Notes: generated by a model from the sequence alone, not told the origin. Positions 52,726-61,459 are shown, numbered from the stretch's first letter. The stretch: DNA of 64,000 nt from Alicyclobacillus sp. ALC3 (GCF_028751195.1 NZ_CP066784.1:2418001-2482000), one strand, 5' to 3'. Numbers and translations are program-made.

Positions 52726-54009
52726 GTGCCCAAGAGCGAATCCCTGTACACGACGATTCTGTTGTGTGTTGACAATGGCAGCAGTCACATCAAAGTGATC
52801 TACGACGACCTTTCGCAGACCTTCGTTTTTCCGAATGTTGTGTCGCAGCCCGTTGGAGAGCGCCAACTGCTGATGGATCAAGGGAACCCGCTAGACTTTC
52901 TGGACGTACAGATTGTCTCCCCCGTTTTGAATAGCGACCCGTATCGACACGTGTATGTCGGCAACCTCGCGATCGGAGATGAAGGCGTCGTGCACGAGAT
53001 TGTCGGGGACAAGGCCGCGCAAAAGAAGGCGCAGCGGCCAGAGACCTTGGTCACACTGTTGACTGGGGCAGCGTACGCTGTGGCGAAAAAGCACGAGACG
53101 GAAATACGCCGCGGTGTCCGCCGGATCAAAGCGGCTGTCAACCTCGGCACCGGACTTCCAATCAGCGAGATCACGAAGTTTCGCACGGAATTTGCGGACA
53201 AACTGCAAGGCGGTGTCCACACCGTCACGTTTGTCACAACCCCGTCGTACAAAGGCGTGACTGTGGAACTGGAGATTGCGCTGCCCATCGATATTTCTAT
53301 TGACGATGTATCCGGTGTTTATGACATCGAGGCGACAGCCAAAACGCCACTGTCGCACAAGGGTTTCGGCATCGCGGATGTCGGAGGCGTAGACATGGAC
53401 ATCGCGTTCTTCAAACTCGGACTCGAACTAGACCAGCGCAACTCGACGGGCACCAAGATCCATTTGAATGACGCCCTCGAGAGTATCCGCAATGAAGTCA
53501 ATGCTACTGGTGAAGAGTTGATCTCGAATACGGCCGAACTGACCGAGATGCTCGTCAACAAAGAGTACGAAGTGTACGCAGAGGGTCGAGTTGTTTTCGA
53601 TATGACTAACCTCGTCAACCGACACATGCAGATACTGGCTGAAAAAGTACTTAAGGCAGCGCGAAACGCTTGGAAGCATGCTCGTTACGCAAGCGAGTTC
53701 TGGTTTATCGGCGGGGGTGCAGTGGTACTCGAACCCTGGATCGAGAAGCTGAACGCAGGACTTGGCCTGCCGATTCGGTTTGACGCCACGGAGTACAGTC
53801 AGTTCCGTAACGTGCGCGGAATGTTTTTGCTGCTCCATCACGCGTTGCACAACCGTGACGAAGTTGCAGCGACCGCCGACATCGGCGCCAGCGCTAAGGC
53901 TCGGGCTGCGCGTGCGGACCGGGATCAGACGAATCGAGCGGATCGAGCGGATCAGGCGGACCGGGGTCAGGCGAACAATGAAGCACAAGGAGATCCTGGG
54001 GTATCGTGA
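52726..54009 (+). CDS. parM: ParM/Alp-type actin-like ATPase
   Basis: An actin-fold protein of 427 residues. Phosphate-1 loop CVDNGSSHIKV (14-24), connect/first hinge region NLGTGLP (139-145), phosphate-2 loop ADVGGVDMD (217-225) and adenosine motif FIGGGAV (327-333) are all present, so ATP binding and filament formation are expected. Closest in pattern to plasmid segregation actins (ParM/Alp/StbA) rather than MreB or FtsA. The last 40 residues are a low-complexity tail of Ala, Arg, Asp and Gln, unusual for ParM. The GTG has GGAGAGGAGAGG upstream. It overlaps the adaptor gene, and a heptamer array lies upstream. Confidence 0.85.
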   Translation: MPKSESLYTTILLCVDNGSSHIKVIYDDLSQTFVFPNVVSQPVGERQLLMDQGNPLDFLDVQIVSPVLNSDPYRHVYVGNLAIGDEGVVHEIVGDKAAQKKAQRPETLVTLLTGAAYAVAKKHETEIRRGVRRIKAAVNLGTGLPISEITKFRTEFADKLQGGVHTVTFVTTPSYKGVTVELEIALPIDISIDDVSGVYDIEATAKTPLSHKGFGIADVGGVDMDIAFFKLGLELDQRNSTGTKIHLNDALESIRNEVNATGEELISNTAELTEMLVNKEYEVYAEGRVVFDMTNLVNRHMQILAEKVLKAARNAWKHARYASEFWFIGGGAVVLEPWIEKLNAGLGLPIRFDATEYSQFRNVRGMFLLLHHALHNRDEVAATADIGASAKARAARADRDQTNRADRADQADRGQANNEAQGDPGVS

Positions 54010-54425
54010 TGAGGAAGCGCCGTAGCACGGTCTACGTGCGACCGGGTAAAGACGTCACGCTCTACGTGCCGTCGGACACGCCGCCTGAGGTGTGCGCTTA
54101 CCTCAACCAGTTGAAGGCGGATGGGGTCTTCAGCCAGGGCGTGATGGAGATTCTGACGCAACACATCATCGGGTCTGAGTCGCCGCCAGGTGAGCCGCTT
54201 GATCCCGCTCTTGACCCGGCACCTAACATGCGCTTTGACTCGCCCCCTAACACTCATTCCCGTCCCGACGTTGTCGGAGGCCTCGCTACTCTCGGAGGTT
54301 CCGCTGCTGTTGGACATCCCGACGTTGTCGGAGGTCCCGACGACTCCCACAGACTTGGGAGCGACCAGATTTTTCAGCAGGCGCGACGGAATGCGGGGAA
54401 GCTGTCGGGATCGAGCGAGGCATAG
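54009..54425 (+). CDS. parR: ParR-like small adaptor protein
   Basis: A protein of 138 residues translated from within the actin stop codon (TGATG). Residues 1-52 are basic, with a beta strand (STVYVRPGKDVTLYVP) and two helices (PEVCAYLNQLKADG, FSQGVMEILTQHI), compatible with a ribbon-helix-helix DNA-binding fold. The remaining ~85 residues are Pro/Gly/Asp-rich and probably disordered, ending in a short helix (DQIFQQARRNAGKL) that could cap the actin filament, as the ParR C-terminus does. No sequence family was recognised; the assignment rests on size, position and layout. Confidence 0.6.
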   Translation: MRKRRSTVYVRPGKDVTLYVPSDTPPEVCAYLNQLKADGVFSQGVMEILTQHIIGSESPPGEPLDPALDPAPNMRFDSPPNTHSRPDVVGGLATLGGSAAVGHPDVVGGPDDSHRLGSDQIFQQARRNAGKLSGSSEA

Positions 54426-54427
54426 AG

Positions 54428-55816
54428 TCAACTAGTTGTCCCAATTTTCTTCTGGGGCTGTGATGACACCGTGTCGGCTGTGTTGGCTCCCGTCAAGTGT
54501 GTCTCAATGGGAAGATGGACCTGAAAACACGTCCCATTCCCCGGCGTAGACGTCACAGTGATTCTCCCGTGCAGGTCTTCGACCAGTCGATAGGCAATCA
54601 TCAAGCCGATTCCCGTGCCGTCGGTTTTTGTGCTGTAGAATGGCTGCCCGAGCCTAGACATTTGTTCCTTTGACATGCCCGGTCCGTTGTCCTCAATCTG
54701 TATAGTGATACGGGACTGACTCGGTTCTATGCGCAGCGACAGTTTGCCACCTTGACCCATCGCTTCGATTGCGTTTTTGCCGATGTTGAGCAGAACCTGT
54801 TTCAGCTTTCGAGAGTCGAATTGAGCGTTGGGGATGTCGCTCTTCATGCAATTGATTTGGCATCCGTACTCATTTCCGTAGGCTGTTAATAGTTCCGAAA
54901 CATCAGCGACAATGGTGTGCAGGGGCTCGAGCTGCAATTCAGCCGACTGAGGCTTGGACAGACCCAGGTACTCTGACAGAATGTGGTGTGCCGCGTCTAA
55001 CTCGTTGATCGCGTACGTCAGGTATTGTGTGATATCTGCGTCGATCACTCGCTCCCTGATCAACTGCATGAATCCTCTGGTTACTTGCAGCGGATTTCTG
55101 ATTTCGTGCGCCATGGAAGCGGCAAGGTGTTCCACCAGCTGTGCCTTTTCATACTCCACCAGTTTCTCGCGATCCCGAATATGACGGCGAATCAGCATTA
55201 TGACCATCACCGTTGTGAGCGAGAGGACTATTGCATTCATCAAACCGGAGAGGCGATCTACGAGGGTCAGTTTCCTGATGATGGATATTATTCGTGTCTC
55301 ACATGCAGCGTTTGCCGCTGCGGTTTTCTCGTCAAACAAGCTGAGGACAGGTAGTTCACTGAGAGAGACTGGAGTGGAAAGGTGGCTCCCGTGTCGAATC
55401 AGCGCGACCTGAGGTTTGCCGTAGACACTCAGCCACTTCTGCCCTAGCGAGATTGGCGCAAGTGCAGTCGGGGCTAAGTGCACAAAGCCGTTGACGTTGG
55501 ATTGCAAATTTGAGGACAAGCTTTCATAAGTTGCGATTGCCTGAAGAAAATTGATCAGATACCGTCGGTTCTTGGTCAGCACATATTGCTTCTCTGCCCG
55601 AAAAGCAGCGTACAGGTCGTTTTGGACACGGTCAATCGAGCTGTTGATATAGGAGAGTTTGACCACTTCGGACTGAAGGGTATGGGCTCGCACCAGAAGA
55701 ACCACATGACTTGTGACCAGAATGAGCACAGCGGCGATCTGTGCGAGGATAACTGTGCCTAAATTGTGACGAGCCCCAGACATACGCGACAGCGGGTACA
55801 GGGTTCTCACTCCCAC
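54428..55816 (-). CDS. Orphan membrane histidine kinase (KinB/CHASE3-like)
   Basis: A kinase of 462 residues: two membrane helices (about 20-42 and 190-211) enclosing an outer helical domain of ~145 residues (CHASE3-like), HisKA with HLAASMAHEIRNPLQVTRGFM (phospho-accepting histidine near 240), and HATPase_c with NIGKNAIEAM, IEDNGPGMS and GTGIGLMIAYRLVEDLHG. The E-I-R-N-P-L form is that of sporulation kinases such as KinB and of NtrB-like proteins. No response regulator is adjacent. It ends two bases from the convergent ParR-like gene and is divergent to the MreB-like gene. Confidence 0.87.
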   Translation of the reverse strand: MGVRTLYPLSRMSGARHNLGTVILAQIAAVLILVTSHVVLLVRAHTLQSEVVKLSYINSSIDRVQNDLYAAFRAEKQYVLTKNRRYLINFLQAIATYESLSSNLQSNVNGFVHLAPTALAPISLGQKWLSVYGKPQVALIRHGSHLSTPVSLSELPVLSLFDEKTAAANAACETRIISIIRKLTLVDRLSGLMNAIVLSLTTVMVIMLIRRHIRDREKLVEYEKAQLVEHLAASMAHEIRNPLQVTRGFMQLIRERVIDADITQYLTYAINELDAAHHILSEYLGLSKPQSAELQLEPLHTIVADVSELLTAYGNEYGCQINCMKSDIPNAQFDSRKLKQVLLNIGKNAIEAMGQGGKLSLRIEPSQSRITIQIEDNGPGMSKEQMSRLGQPFYSTKTDGTGIGLMIAYRLVEDLHGRITVTSTPGNGTCFQVHLPIETHLTGANTADTVSSQPQKKIGTTS

Positions 55817-55849
55817 AGGCCGGATTCTGAATTATCTTAATTAAATACA

Positions 55850-56026
55850 ATATACTTCCCGACTTGTTTATTGACTATATATTCTATTAAAAAATTCGAA
55901 ACTTCCTCTAGAAACATCGACAAATCTATCGTTCGACCCCCATAAACTCGCAAACCATGTCGAAATGTATCACCACCCGGGAGGCGCACGTTGCTTCTCG
56001 TGTTCAGTTTTAGGAGGGGATGCACG
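55850..56026. promoter_or_regulatory. AT-rich divergent control region
   Basis: Very AT-rich compared with its surroundings. TTGACTATATATTCTATTAA (55870-55889) could supply plus-strand promoter elements for the MreB-like gene, and the complementary strand near 55835-55860 could serve the kinase. Confidence 0.4.
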
Positions 56027-57076
56027 ATGGATCTCGCACTGGACCTTGGGACCGCTTACTTTCGCGTCGGGGAATTAGGGAGCGATACGATCCACGCAGA
56101 ACCTGCTACTGTGGCCTATGACAAGAACGGACAGACGACTGCAGGTGAAATGGCTGAACGGCTGGTTGGACGAGCTCCGCAAGGGGTGTCCGTCTTGCAC
56201 CCTATCTCTGCAGGTATCGTCAAAGACTTTGACGCAGCCGTAGTGCTCATCCGCCACGCTATCGCTTCATTGCAAGGCAAACGCATGGCCACTCGACCGA
56301 ACATCACTGTGTCGACGCCTACCGGGATCACGGCTGTGGAACAGCGCGCGATTGAAGAAGCGGTCAGAGAAGCTGGAGCCAAACAGGTACACCTGTTTGA
56401 ATCCGTGATCGCGGCGGCCGTCGGAGCTCGCCTGCCTGTCGAAAGTCCACGCGGGCACCTGATCTTGAACTTGGGCGCAGGCGTTACAGAAGCTGCAGTG
56501 GTCTGTCTCGGTGGCATTGTCGACTCTCGCAAGTCAAGTTTTGGCGGGCGCAACCTAGACGAGGCCATCGCAGAGTCTGTCCGCAAAGAGCACGGGTTTC
56601 TCATTGGCATCAAATCGGCGGAGCAACTCAAATGGAATGTCGGTGAGTATCCGGACAAGCCAACTTTTGAAGTTCGCGGCCGGGGACTGTCCACCGGACT
56701 GCCGGAAACACTTTCTGTGTCACGAGAATTGGTAGAGACCCAGGTCGAAAGCTACAGCGAGACAATCGTCGGCCTGCTGGTGAGTGCGCTTGAGTCCTCG
56801 CCTCCGGAGCTTGTTGGCGACTTTATGGACAGTGGCATTGTGGTGATGGGCGGGGGGACTCCCCTGCATGCGCTGTTAGACCGACTGCAGGAGCGGACGG
56901 AGATGCCGATTTTGACTGCAGACGAGGCACAAACATGCGTGATCCGCGGACTATTGTCGTCGAATGTTGGACGTCGCCGAAGTGCGACGGGTGAAAAGGC
57001 GTCTACTCAATTGCGCAAAGGCAAAGCCTATCAGCGTGTCGTTTCCCGCGTACAAGGCATGTTGCCTCGCGGCTGA
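56027..57076 (+). CDS. MreB-like actin with altered phosphate-2 motif
   Basis: A protein of 349 residues of the MreB/Mbl type: LDLGTAYFRVGE (5-16, phosphate-1), STPTGITAVEQRAIEEAVREAGA (96-118), VGARLPVESPRGHLILNLGAGVTEAAVVCLGGIV (phosphate-2) and VVMGGGTPLHALLDRL (272-287, adenosine). MreB normally has DxGGGT at phosphate-2; here it is NLGAGV, with N148 in place of the aspartate needed for hydrolysis. mreC, mreD and rodA are not near. AGGAGGGG precedes the ATG. It may be a specialised, slowly hydrolysing actin, perhaps tied to the ParM-like cassette or the kinase beside it. Confidence 0.85.
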   Translation: MDLALDLGTAYFRVGELGSDTIHAEPATVAYDKNGQTTAGEMAERLVGRAPQGVSVLHPISAGIVKDFDAAVVLIRHAIASLQGKRMATRPNITVSTPTGITAVEQRAIEEAVREAGAKQVHLFESVIAAAVGARLPVESPRGHLILNLGAGVTEAAVVCLGGIVDSRKSSFGGRNLDEAIAESVRKEHGFLIGIKSAEQLKWNVGEYPDKPTFEVRGRGLSTGLPETLSVSRELVETQVESYSETIVGLLVSALESSPPELVGDFMDSGIVVMGGGTPLHALLDRLQERTEMPILTADEAQTCVIRGLLSSNVGRRRSATGEKASTQLRKGKAYQRVVSRVQGMLPRG

Positions 57077-57198
57077 TGGACGGAATCATGCGGCTGTTGC
57101 GGCCGTAACCACCGAATAACTACGCAGGAGCTGGCACACCGTCAGTTCCTTTCTTTTCGCCGAAAGTAGTCGTTGCAGACGATGATACATGCGGCGGG

Positions 57199-57690
57199 CA
57201 TGTGGCGACGATGAAGCGGCGCGGCCTGGCATGCGGTGCGGCCTGGCATGCGGTGCGGCCTGGCATGTGGCCTGGCATGTGGCCTGGCATGTGGCGCGGC
57301 ATGTGGCGCGGCATGTGGTGCGGCATGCGGTGCGGCATGCGGTGCGGCATGTGGCGACGATAGCGGCGCGGCCTGACATGTGGCCTGGCATGTGGCCTGG
57401 CATGCGGCCTGGCATGTGGCCCGGCATGCGGCCCGGCATGCGGCCCGGCATGTGGCCTGGCATGTGGCCTGGCATGTGGCGCGGCATGCGGTGCGGTATG
57501 CGGCGCGGCATGTGGCCCGGCATGCGGTCTGGCATGTGGCGCGGCATGTGGCGCGGCATGTGGCGCGGCCTGGCATGTGGCCTGGCATGTGGCCTGGCAT
57601 GCGGTGCGGCATGCGGTGCGGCATGTGGCGCGGCATGTGGCGCGGCATGTGGCCTGGCATGTGGCCTGGCATGTGGCGACGATAGCGGCA
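57199..57690. repeat. 12-bp GC-rich tandem array
   Basis: About 40 units of 12 bp with consensus GGCATGTGGCCT; the last three to four bases vary (CCT, CGC, CCC, TGC). A spacer GTGGCGACGATAGCGGC (or near) occurs at 57201, 57352 and 57671 and divides the array into blocks of ~150 and ~320 bp. Long open frames cross it on both strands (His-Met-Pro-Gly type) only because the unit is a multiple of three; there is no ribosome binding site, so it is not counted as coding. Confidence 0.85.
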
Positions 57691-57870
57691 GAGGACAGCT
57701 TATCAGCCTCAAAGTGAGGCTCGGGGGGCCGAATAACCTGTCCAGGACAGCGTATGCCGGTGTTTATGCGCTGAAACAGCCCCGTGGGACGGACTTAAGC
57801 TACCCACGACCGTCTATATGGGGATGAAAAGGGGAGTTCTAAGCCGATAGGCTGTGCTGTGCGGCAATTT
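57691..57870. repeat. Degenerate intergenic repeat, locus C
   Basis: Contains CAGCTTATCAGCC (57696), AATAACCTGTCCAGGACAG (57732-57750, a small hairpin), CTTAAGC (57794) and CCGATAGGCTGTGCTGTGCGG (57844), the last being the inverse of the CGGCAC...CAGCCTAT motif in loci A and B. Confidence 0.55.
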
Positions 57871-58131
<261 letters not shown>

Positions 58132-58476
58132 CCGAGCCCCATCGGTTCATCATCGAAGCGTTCTACATTCCACACCCCAAGTCCTCTAGTCTGTGAGCGT
58201 GATCCGATCCCGTCCGAGCGCAGTTCGTTGGCACAAATCCAGTGGTTTACATCCTGCATAATTTCATGGGAATCTGCTTTATACAGGGCTTCTGTCCGGT
58301 CGAAACGCGACCAACAGGCGCGGTTCTCCAGTAGCGCTTGTCTCCGAGCCTCCGCGACAAGTGTCGTCTTGCTGTCCCGTCAGTCAATGCGCGAATTTTT
58401 TGGTGTTTTAAAACCGAATGTATAGAAGTATGATTTCACTATCTTTCATCCGCATGGCGAGAAGGGTCGGGGTAAG

Positions 58477-59538
58477 ATGTACCTATTGGTAGGAACGGCA
58501 AAGGGGCTGTTTCGGTACCACAGTGACGACCGGACAGAGTGGACAGCACTGCCACCGGTGCTGCAAGGCGATGAGGTTTACACGACGTCATACGACGTAG
58601 ACACGAAAACCCTCTACGCGGGCGCCAATTCGGTGTTTCACGGCGCAAATGTCCGGCGCTCCCGCGACTGGGGGGAGAACTGGGACACAGGAGGAAGCGG
58701 TCTAGAGTACACAGCGGATGATCCCGAACGTGTCACCCGCGTTTGGTCGCTTCGCCCTGCCGGTGGTGGTCGGGTATACGCCGGGGTTGAGGCAAGCGGG
58801 TTGTTCCGTTCGGATGACGGTGGCGACACCTGGGCGGAAGTGCGCGGACTGCGTGAACACCCAACACACGAGACGTGGGAGCCAGGCTTTGGCGGAAAGT
58901 GTCTGCACACGATTGCTGTCGACCCATTCTCTGCAGACCGCCTCTACATTGCCTGTTCCTCCGGCGGAATCTATCGGTCTGACGACGACGGCGATAGCTG
59001 GCAGCCAATTAACCAGGGAATCCGAGCAGAGTTTATGCCGGACGACATGCAGTACCCGGAGTCCGGTCAGTGCGTACATAAGTTCTGGCTTTCGCCGACG
59101 ACCGCGGGCAGGCTGTGGCTGCAAAACCATGGCGGTGTGTACCGCTCTGACAACGGCGGTGACGACTGGGAGTACGTCGGCGAATCCCTGCCGTCAGACT
59201 TTGGCTTTCCTGTCGTAGGCCACCCGGCCAATCCCGACTGCGCCTACGTTCTGCCGGTGCAGCGTTGGCCTCGCTGGGCACCGGATAACGTCCTCGCCGT
59301 TTACCGCACTCGGGATGCTGGTCAAAGCTGGGAAGCCCTCCACAACGGCTTGCCGCAACCTTCGTTTTCGGGCGTTCTGCGCGACGCGTTTACAGGCGAT
59401 ACCGAGACGCCGTTCGGTCTGTACTTTGGCACCACTTCCGGCGCGGTTTATCACTCCGCAGACGAAGGTGTCACGTGGCACCTCGTCGCCGAGGATTTAC
59501 CCCGGATTTACTCTGTCGTGGTCGCCGCAGAGGGATGA
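58477..59538 (+). CDS. BNR/sialidase-like beta-propeller protein
   Basis: A protein of 353 residues with several Asp-box (S-x-D-x-G-x-T/S-W) repeats: SRDWGENWD, SDDGGDTWA, SDDDGDSWQ, SDNGGDDWE, TRDAGQSWE and SADEGVTWH. These sit at the turns of a six- or seven-bladed propeller, as in exo-alpha-sialidases and photosystem assembly factors, but the arginine triad of sialidases is not evident. No signal peptide, so cytoplasmic. Its stop overlaps the start of a MoaD/ThiS-like gene (ATGA), a coupling that suggests joint function. Confidence 0.8.
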   Translation: MYLLVGTAKGLFRYHSDDRTEWTALPPVLQGDEVYTTSYDVDTKTLYAGANSVFHGANVRRSRDWGENWDTGGSGLEYTADDPERVTRVWSLRPAGGGRVYAGVEASGLFRSDDGGDTWAEVRGLREHPTHETWEPGFGGKCLHTIAVDPFSADRLYIACSSGGIYRSDDDGDSWQPINQGIRAEFMPDDMQYPESGQCVHKFWLSPTTAGRLWLQNHGGVYRSDNGGDDWEYVGESLPSDFGFPVVGHPANPDCAYVLPVQRWPRWAPDNVLAVYRTRDAGQSWEALHNGLPQPSFSGVLRDAFTGDTETPFGLYFGTTSGAVYHSADEGVTWHLVAEDLPRIYSVVVAAEG

Positions 59539-59807
59539 TCACCGTCCATCTGCCGGGCAGCTTGACCGACCAATTTCATGCCGATCCCGTGGTCTCCCTC
59601 CCCGCTCAAACGCTGAGCGACGTACTGGTATGGCTTGACGGGACGTGGCCTGGGATGGCGTCGTGGTTGGTTGAGCCCGATGGCTGTTTTCGCGAAAACC
59701 TCAGTGTGTTCATCTCCGGCCGCCGGCTACCCCCGCGCGCGCACGTGTCGACACCAGTGGGTGATGTCGCCGAGGTGTGGATCCTGCGCGCCATTTCCGG
59801 CGGCTGA
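59535..59807 (+). CDS. MoaD/ThiS-like ubiquitin-fold protein
   Basis: A protein of 90 residues with a beta-grasp fold: MITVHLPGSLTDQF (strand 1), TLSDVLVWLDGTWPGM (helix), ENLSVFISGRRLPPRAHVSTPVGDVAEVWILRAISGG. The Gly-Gly end is that of sulfur carriers MoaD and ThiS, which are activated at this tail by an E1-like enzyme. The gene is coupled to the BNR-repeat protein; no E1-like or molybdopterin genes are near, so the acceptor is unknown. Confidence 0.8.
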   Translation: MITVHLPGSLTDQFHADPVVSLPAQTLSDVLVWLDGTWPGMASWLVEPDGCFRENLSVFISGRRLPPRAHVSTPVGDVAEVWILRAISGG

Positions 59808-59893
59808 CAAGTTGCGAAGGTATCAGGCTGAAAATGGCGCGCAACGCGTGGTACCATGGAGGGGTGCGAGACTCTACATAGAGGTGATGTTTG

Positions 59894-60409
59894 ATGGACG
59901 ACATTCGCTACCCAATTGGGAAGTTTCAGCCAGTAGACCTGATTACTAAGGAACAACGTGACGAGTGGATCGCTCAGGTTGCCGCTGGGCCAGCTGCCCT
60001 GAAGTCCGCGATTGCAGGACTTACTCCCGAGCAACTTGACTCGCCTTACCGGGAAGGCGGTTGGACGGTAAAGCAAATCGCTGCTCATTTGGCGGAAAAC
60101 GACATGCTGGTATACAGCCGGTTCAAACACGCGCTGACCGAAGATAACCCGCCGATCCATCGCGCAGAGGAGGCCAAATGGGCAGAACTGCCGGACAAGA
60201 CAGTGCCAATCGAGTCGTCAGTGGAGTTGTTCCGCCTCGTCCGCGAGCGTTGGACCACCCTGATGAAGGGCATGAGCGACGCCGACTTTGAGCGCACGTT
60301 TCAGCATCCGCTGCAGGGTTCCGTGCCGTTGCAAAGGACACTTGGCCTGTACGCTTGGCATGGCCGCCATCACATTGCACAGATCGAAGCGTATCAAGCT
60401 AGACTCTGA
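59894..60409 (+). CDS. yfiT: YfiT-like bacillithiol transferase (DinB superfamily)
   Basis: A protein of 171 residues that starts with DDIRYPIGKF, the conserved N-terminus of B. subtilis YfiT and bacillithiol S-transferases. The metal-binding histidines are in KQIAAHLAENDM (about 62-73) and YAWHGRHHIAQIEAY (about 152-166). These enzymes attach bacillithiol to electrophiles. GAGGTGATGTTTG precedes the ATG at 59894. A second DinB protein is at 14352. Confidence 0.88.
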   Translation: MDDIRYPIGKFQPVDLITKEQRDEWIAQVAAGPAALKSAIAGLTPEQLDSPYREGGWTVKQIAAHLAENDMLVYSRFKHALTEDNPPIHRAEEAKWAELPDKTVPIESSVELFRLVRERWTTLMKGMSDADFERTFQHPLQGSVPLQRTLGLYAWHGRHHIAQIEAYQARL

Positions 60410-60424
60410 CTCGGAGGGATGACG

Positions 60425-61459
60425 TTGTTGCAGAGGCACGGGGCAGAGGCAGGCCAAGGTTCGGCAAACTTCGCGGTTGAGGCGCGTGGACTAGTGAAAG
60501 TGTTCGGTGACAACCGCGCAGTCGATGGGGTAGACCTCGAGGTGCGCGCAGGCACTGTCTATGGTGTGCTTGGTCCCAACGGGGCCGGGAAAACCACGAC
60601 GGTTCGCATGCTTGCGACGCTGTTGCGACCGGATGGTGGGACAGCTCGCGTGTTTGGGCACGATGTAGTTAAGGAACCTCACGTTGTTCGGCAGCTCATC
60701 GGCGTGACCGGACAGTATGCATCGGTTGATGAGCGGCTGAGTGCCATGGAGAATCTCGTCATCTTCTCTCGCTTGCTCGGTCTGAGCCGACGGGAGGCAC
60801 ATCGCAAGGCAACTGATTTGCTCGACGAGTTCGGGTTGACTGAAGCGGCGAATCGGCCGCTTAAGAAGTTCTCAGGCGGGATGCGACGTAGGCTCGACCT
60901 AGCAGCAAGTCTGATTGCGCAACCGCCACTGATTTTTCTCGATGAGCCGACGACCGGTCTCGACCCGCGTACCCGAGCACAGATGTGGGATACAATCCGT
61001 CGCCTCGTGAGCCTCGGCTCGACTGTTCTTCTGACGACTCAGTATCTCGACGAAGCTGACCAGCTCGCCGACCGCATCGCCGTGATCGATCATGGACGCG
61101 TGGTCGCAGAAGGCACCGCCGACGAGCTGAAGGCGTCCGTCGGCACGTCTTCGCTGCAACTGCAGATTTCCAACCCCGAGCAGACCGCTGAGGCTCGCCG
61201 CCTCGTCGAACAGTCCCTTGATACACGTTCCGTCGTATCGACATCAGCTGGGAAAATCACTGCGCCGATGACCGATGCAGACCGAGTCACGGACCTGCTC
61301 GTTTGTCTTCGCGATGCGGGCATCGGGCTGTCTGAGATGAGCGTGCAGAAGCCAACTCTGGACGAAGTGTTTCTCACCATTACCGGCCACGGTGACACGG
61401 CGAAGAACAATGACGATGAGCCAAATCGCCCGCTTGTTGAGGAGGCGTATCGACAATGA
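60425..61459 (+). CDS. ABC transporter ATP-binding protein (DrrA type)
   Basis: An ABC ATPase of 344 residues. Walker A GPNGAGKTT, Q-loop near IGVTGQYASVDERLSAMENL, signature KKFSGGMRRRLDLA, Walker B LIFLDEPTTGLD and the H-like LLTTQYLDEADQLADR are intact. The C-terminal ~80 residues form the accessory domain found in DrrA-type drug exporters. GGAGGG stands six bases before the TTG at 60425 (an ATG at 60419 directly abuts the site and is less likely). It overlaps the permease gene (ATGA); together they probably export a drug or lipid-like compound. Confidence 0.9.
   Translation: MLQRHGAEAGQGSANFAVEARGLVKVFGDNRAVDGVDLEVRAGTVYGVLGPNGAGKTTTVRMLATLLRPDGGTARVFGHDVVKEPHVVRQLIGVTGQYASVDERLSAMENLVIFSRLLGLSRREAHRKATDLLDEFGLTEAANRPLKKFSGGMRRRLDLAASLIAQPPLIFLDEPTTGLDPRTRAQMWDTIRRLVSLGSTVLLTTQYLDEADQLADRIAVIDHGRVVAEGTADELKASVGTSSLQLQISNPEQTAEARRLVEQSLDTRSVVSTSAGKITAPMTDADRVTDLLVCLRDAGIGLSEMSVQKPTLDEVFLTITGHGDTAKNNDDEPNRPLVEEAYRQ

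Noticed and set aside
57189..57827. Long open frames (100-212 codons) on both strands through the 12-bp array
   Set aside because: The unit length is a multiple of three without stops, so every frame stays open; there is no ribosome binding site and the predicted proteins are pure repeats.
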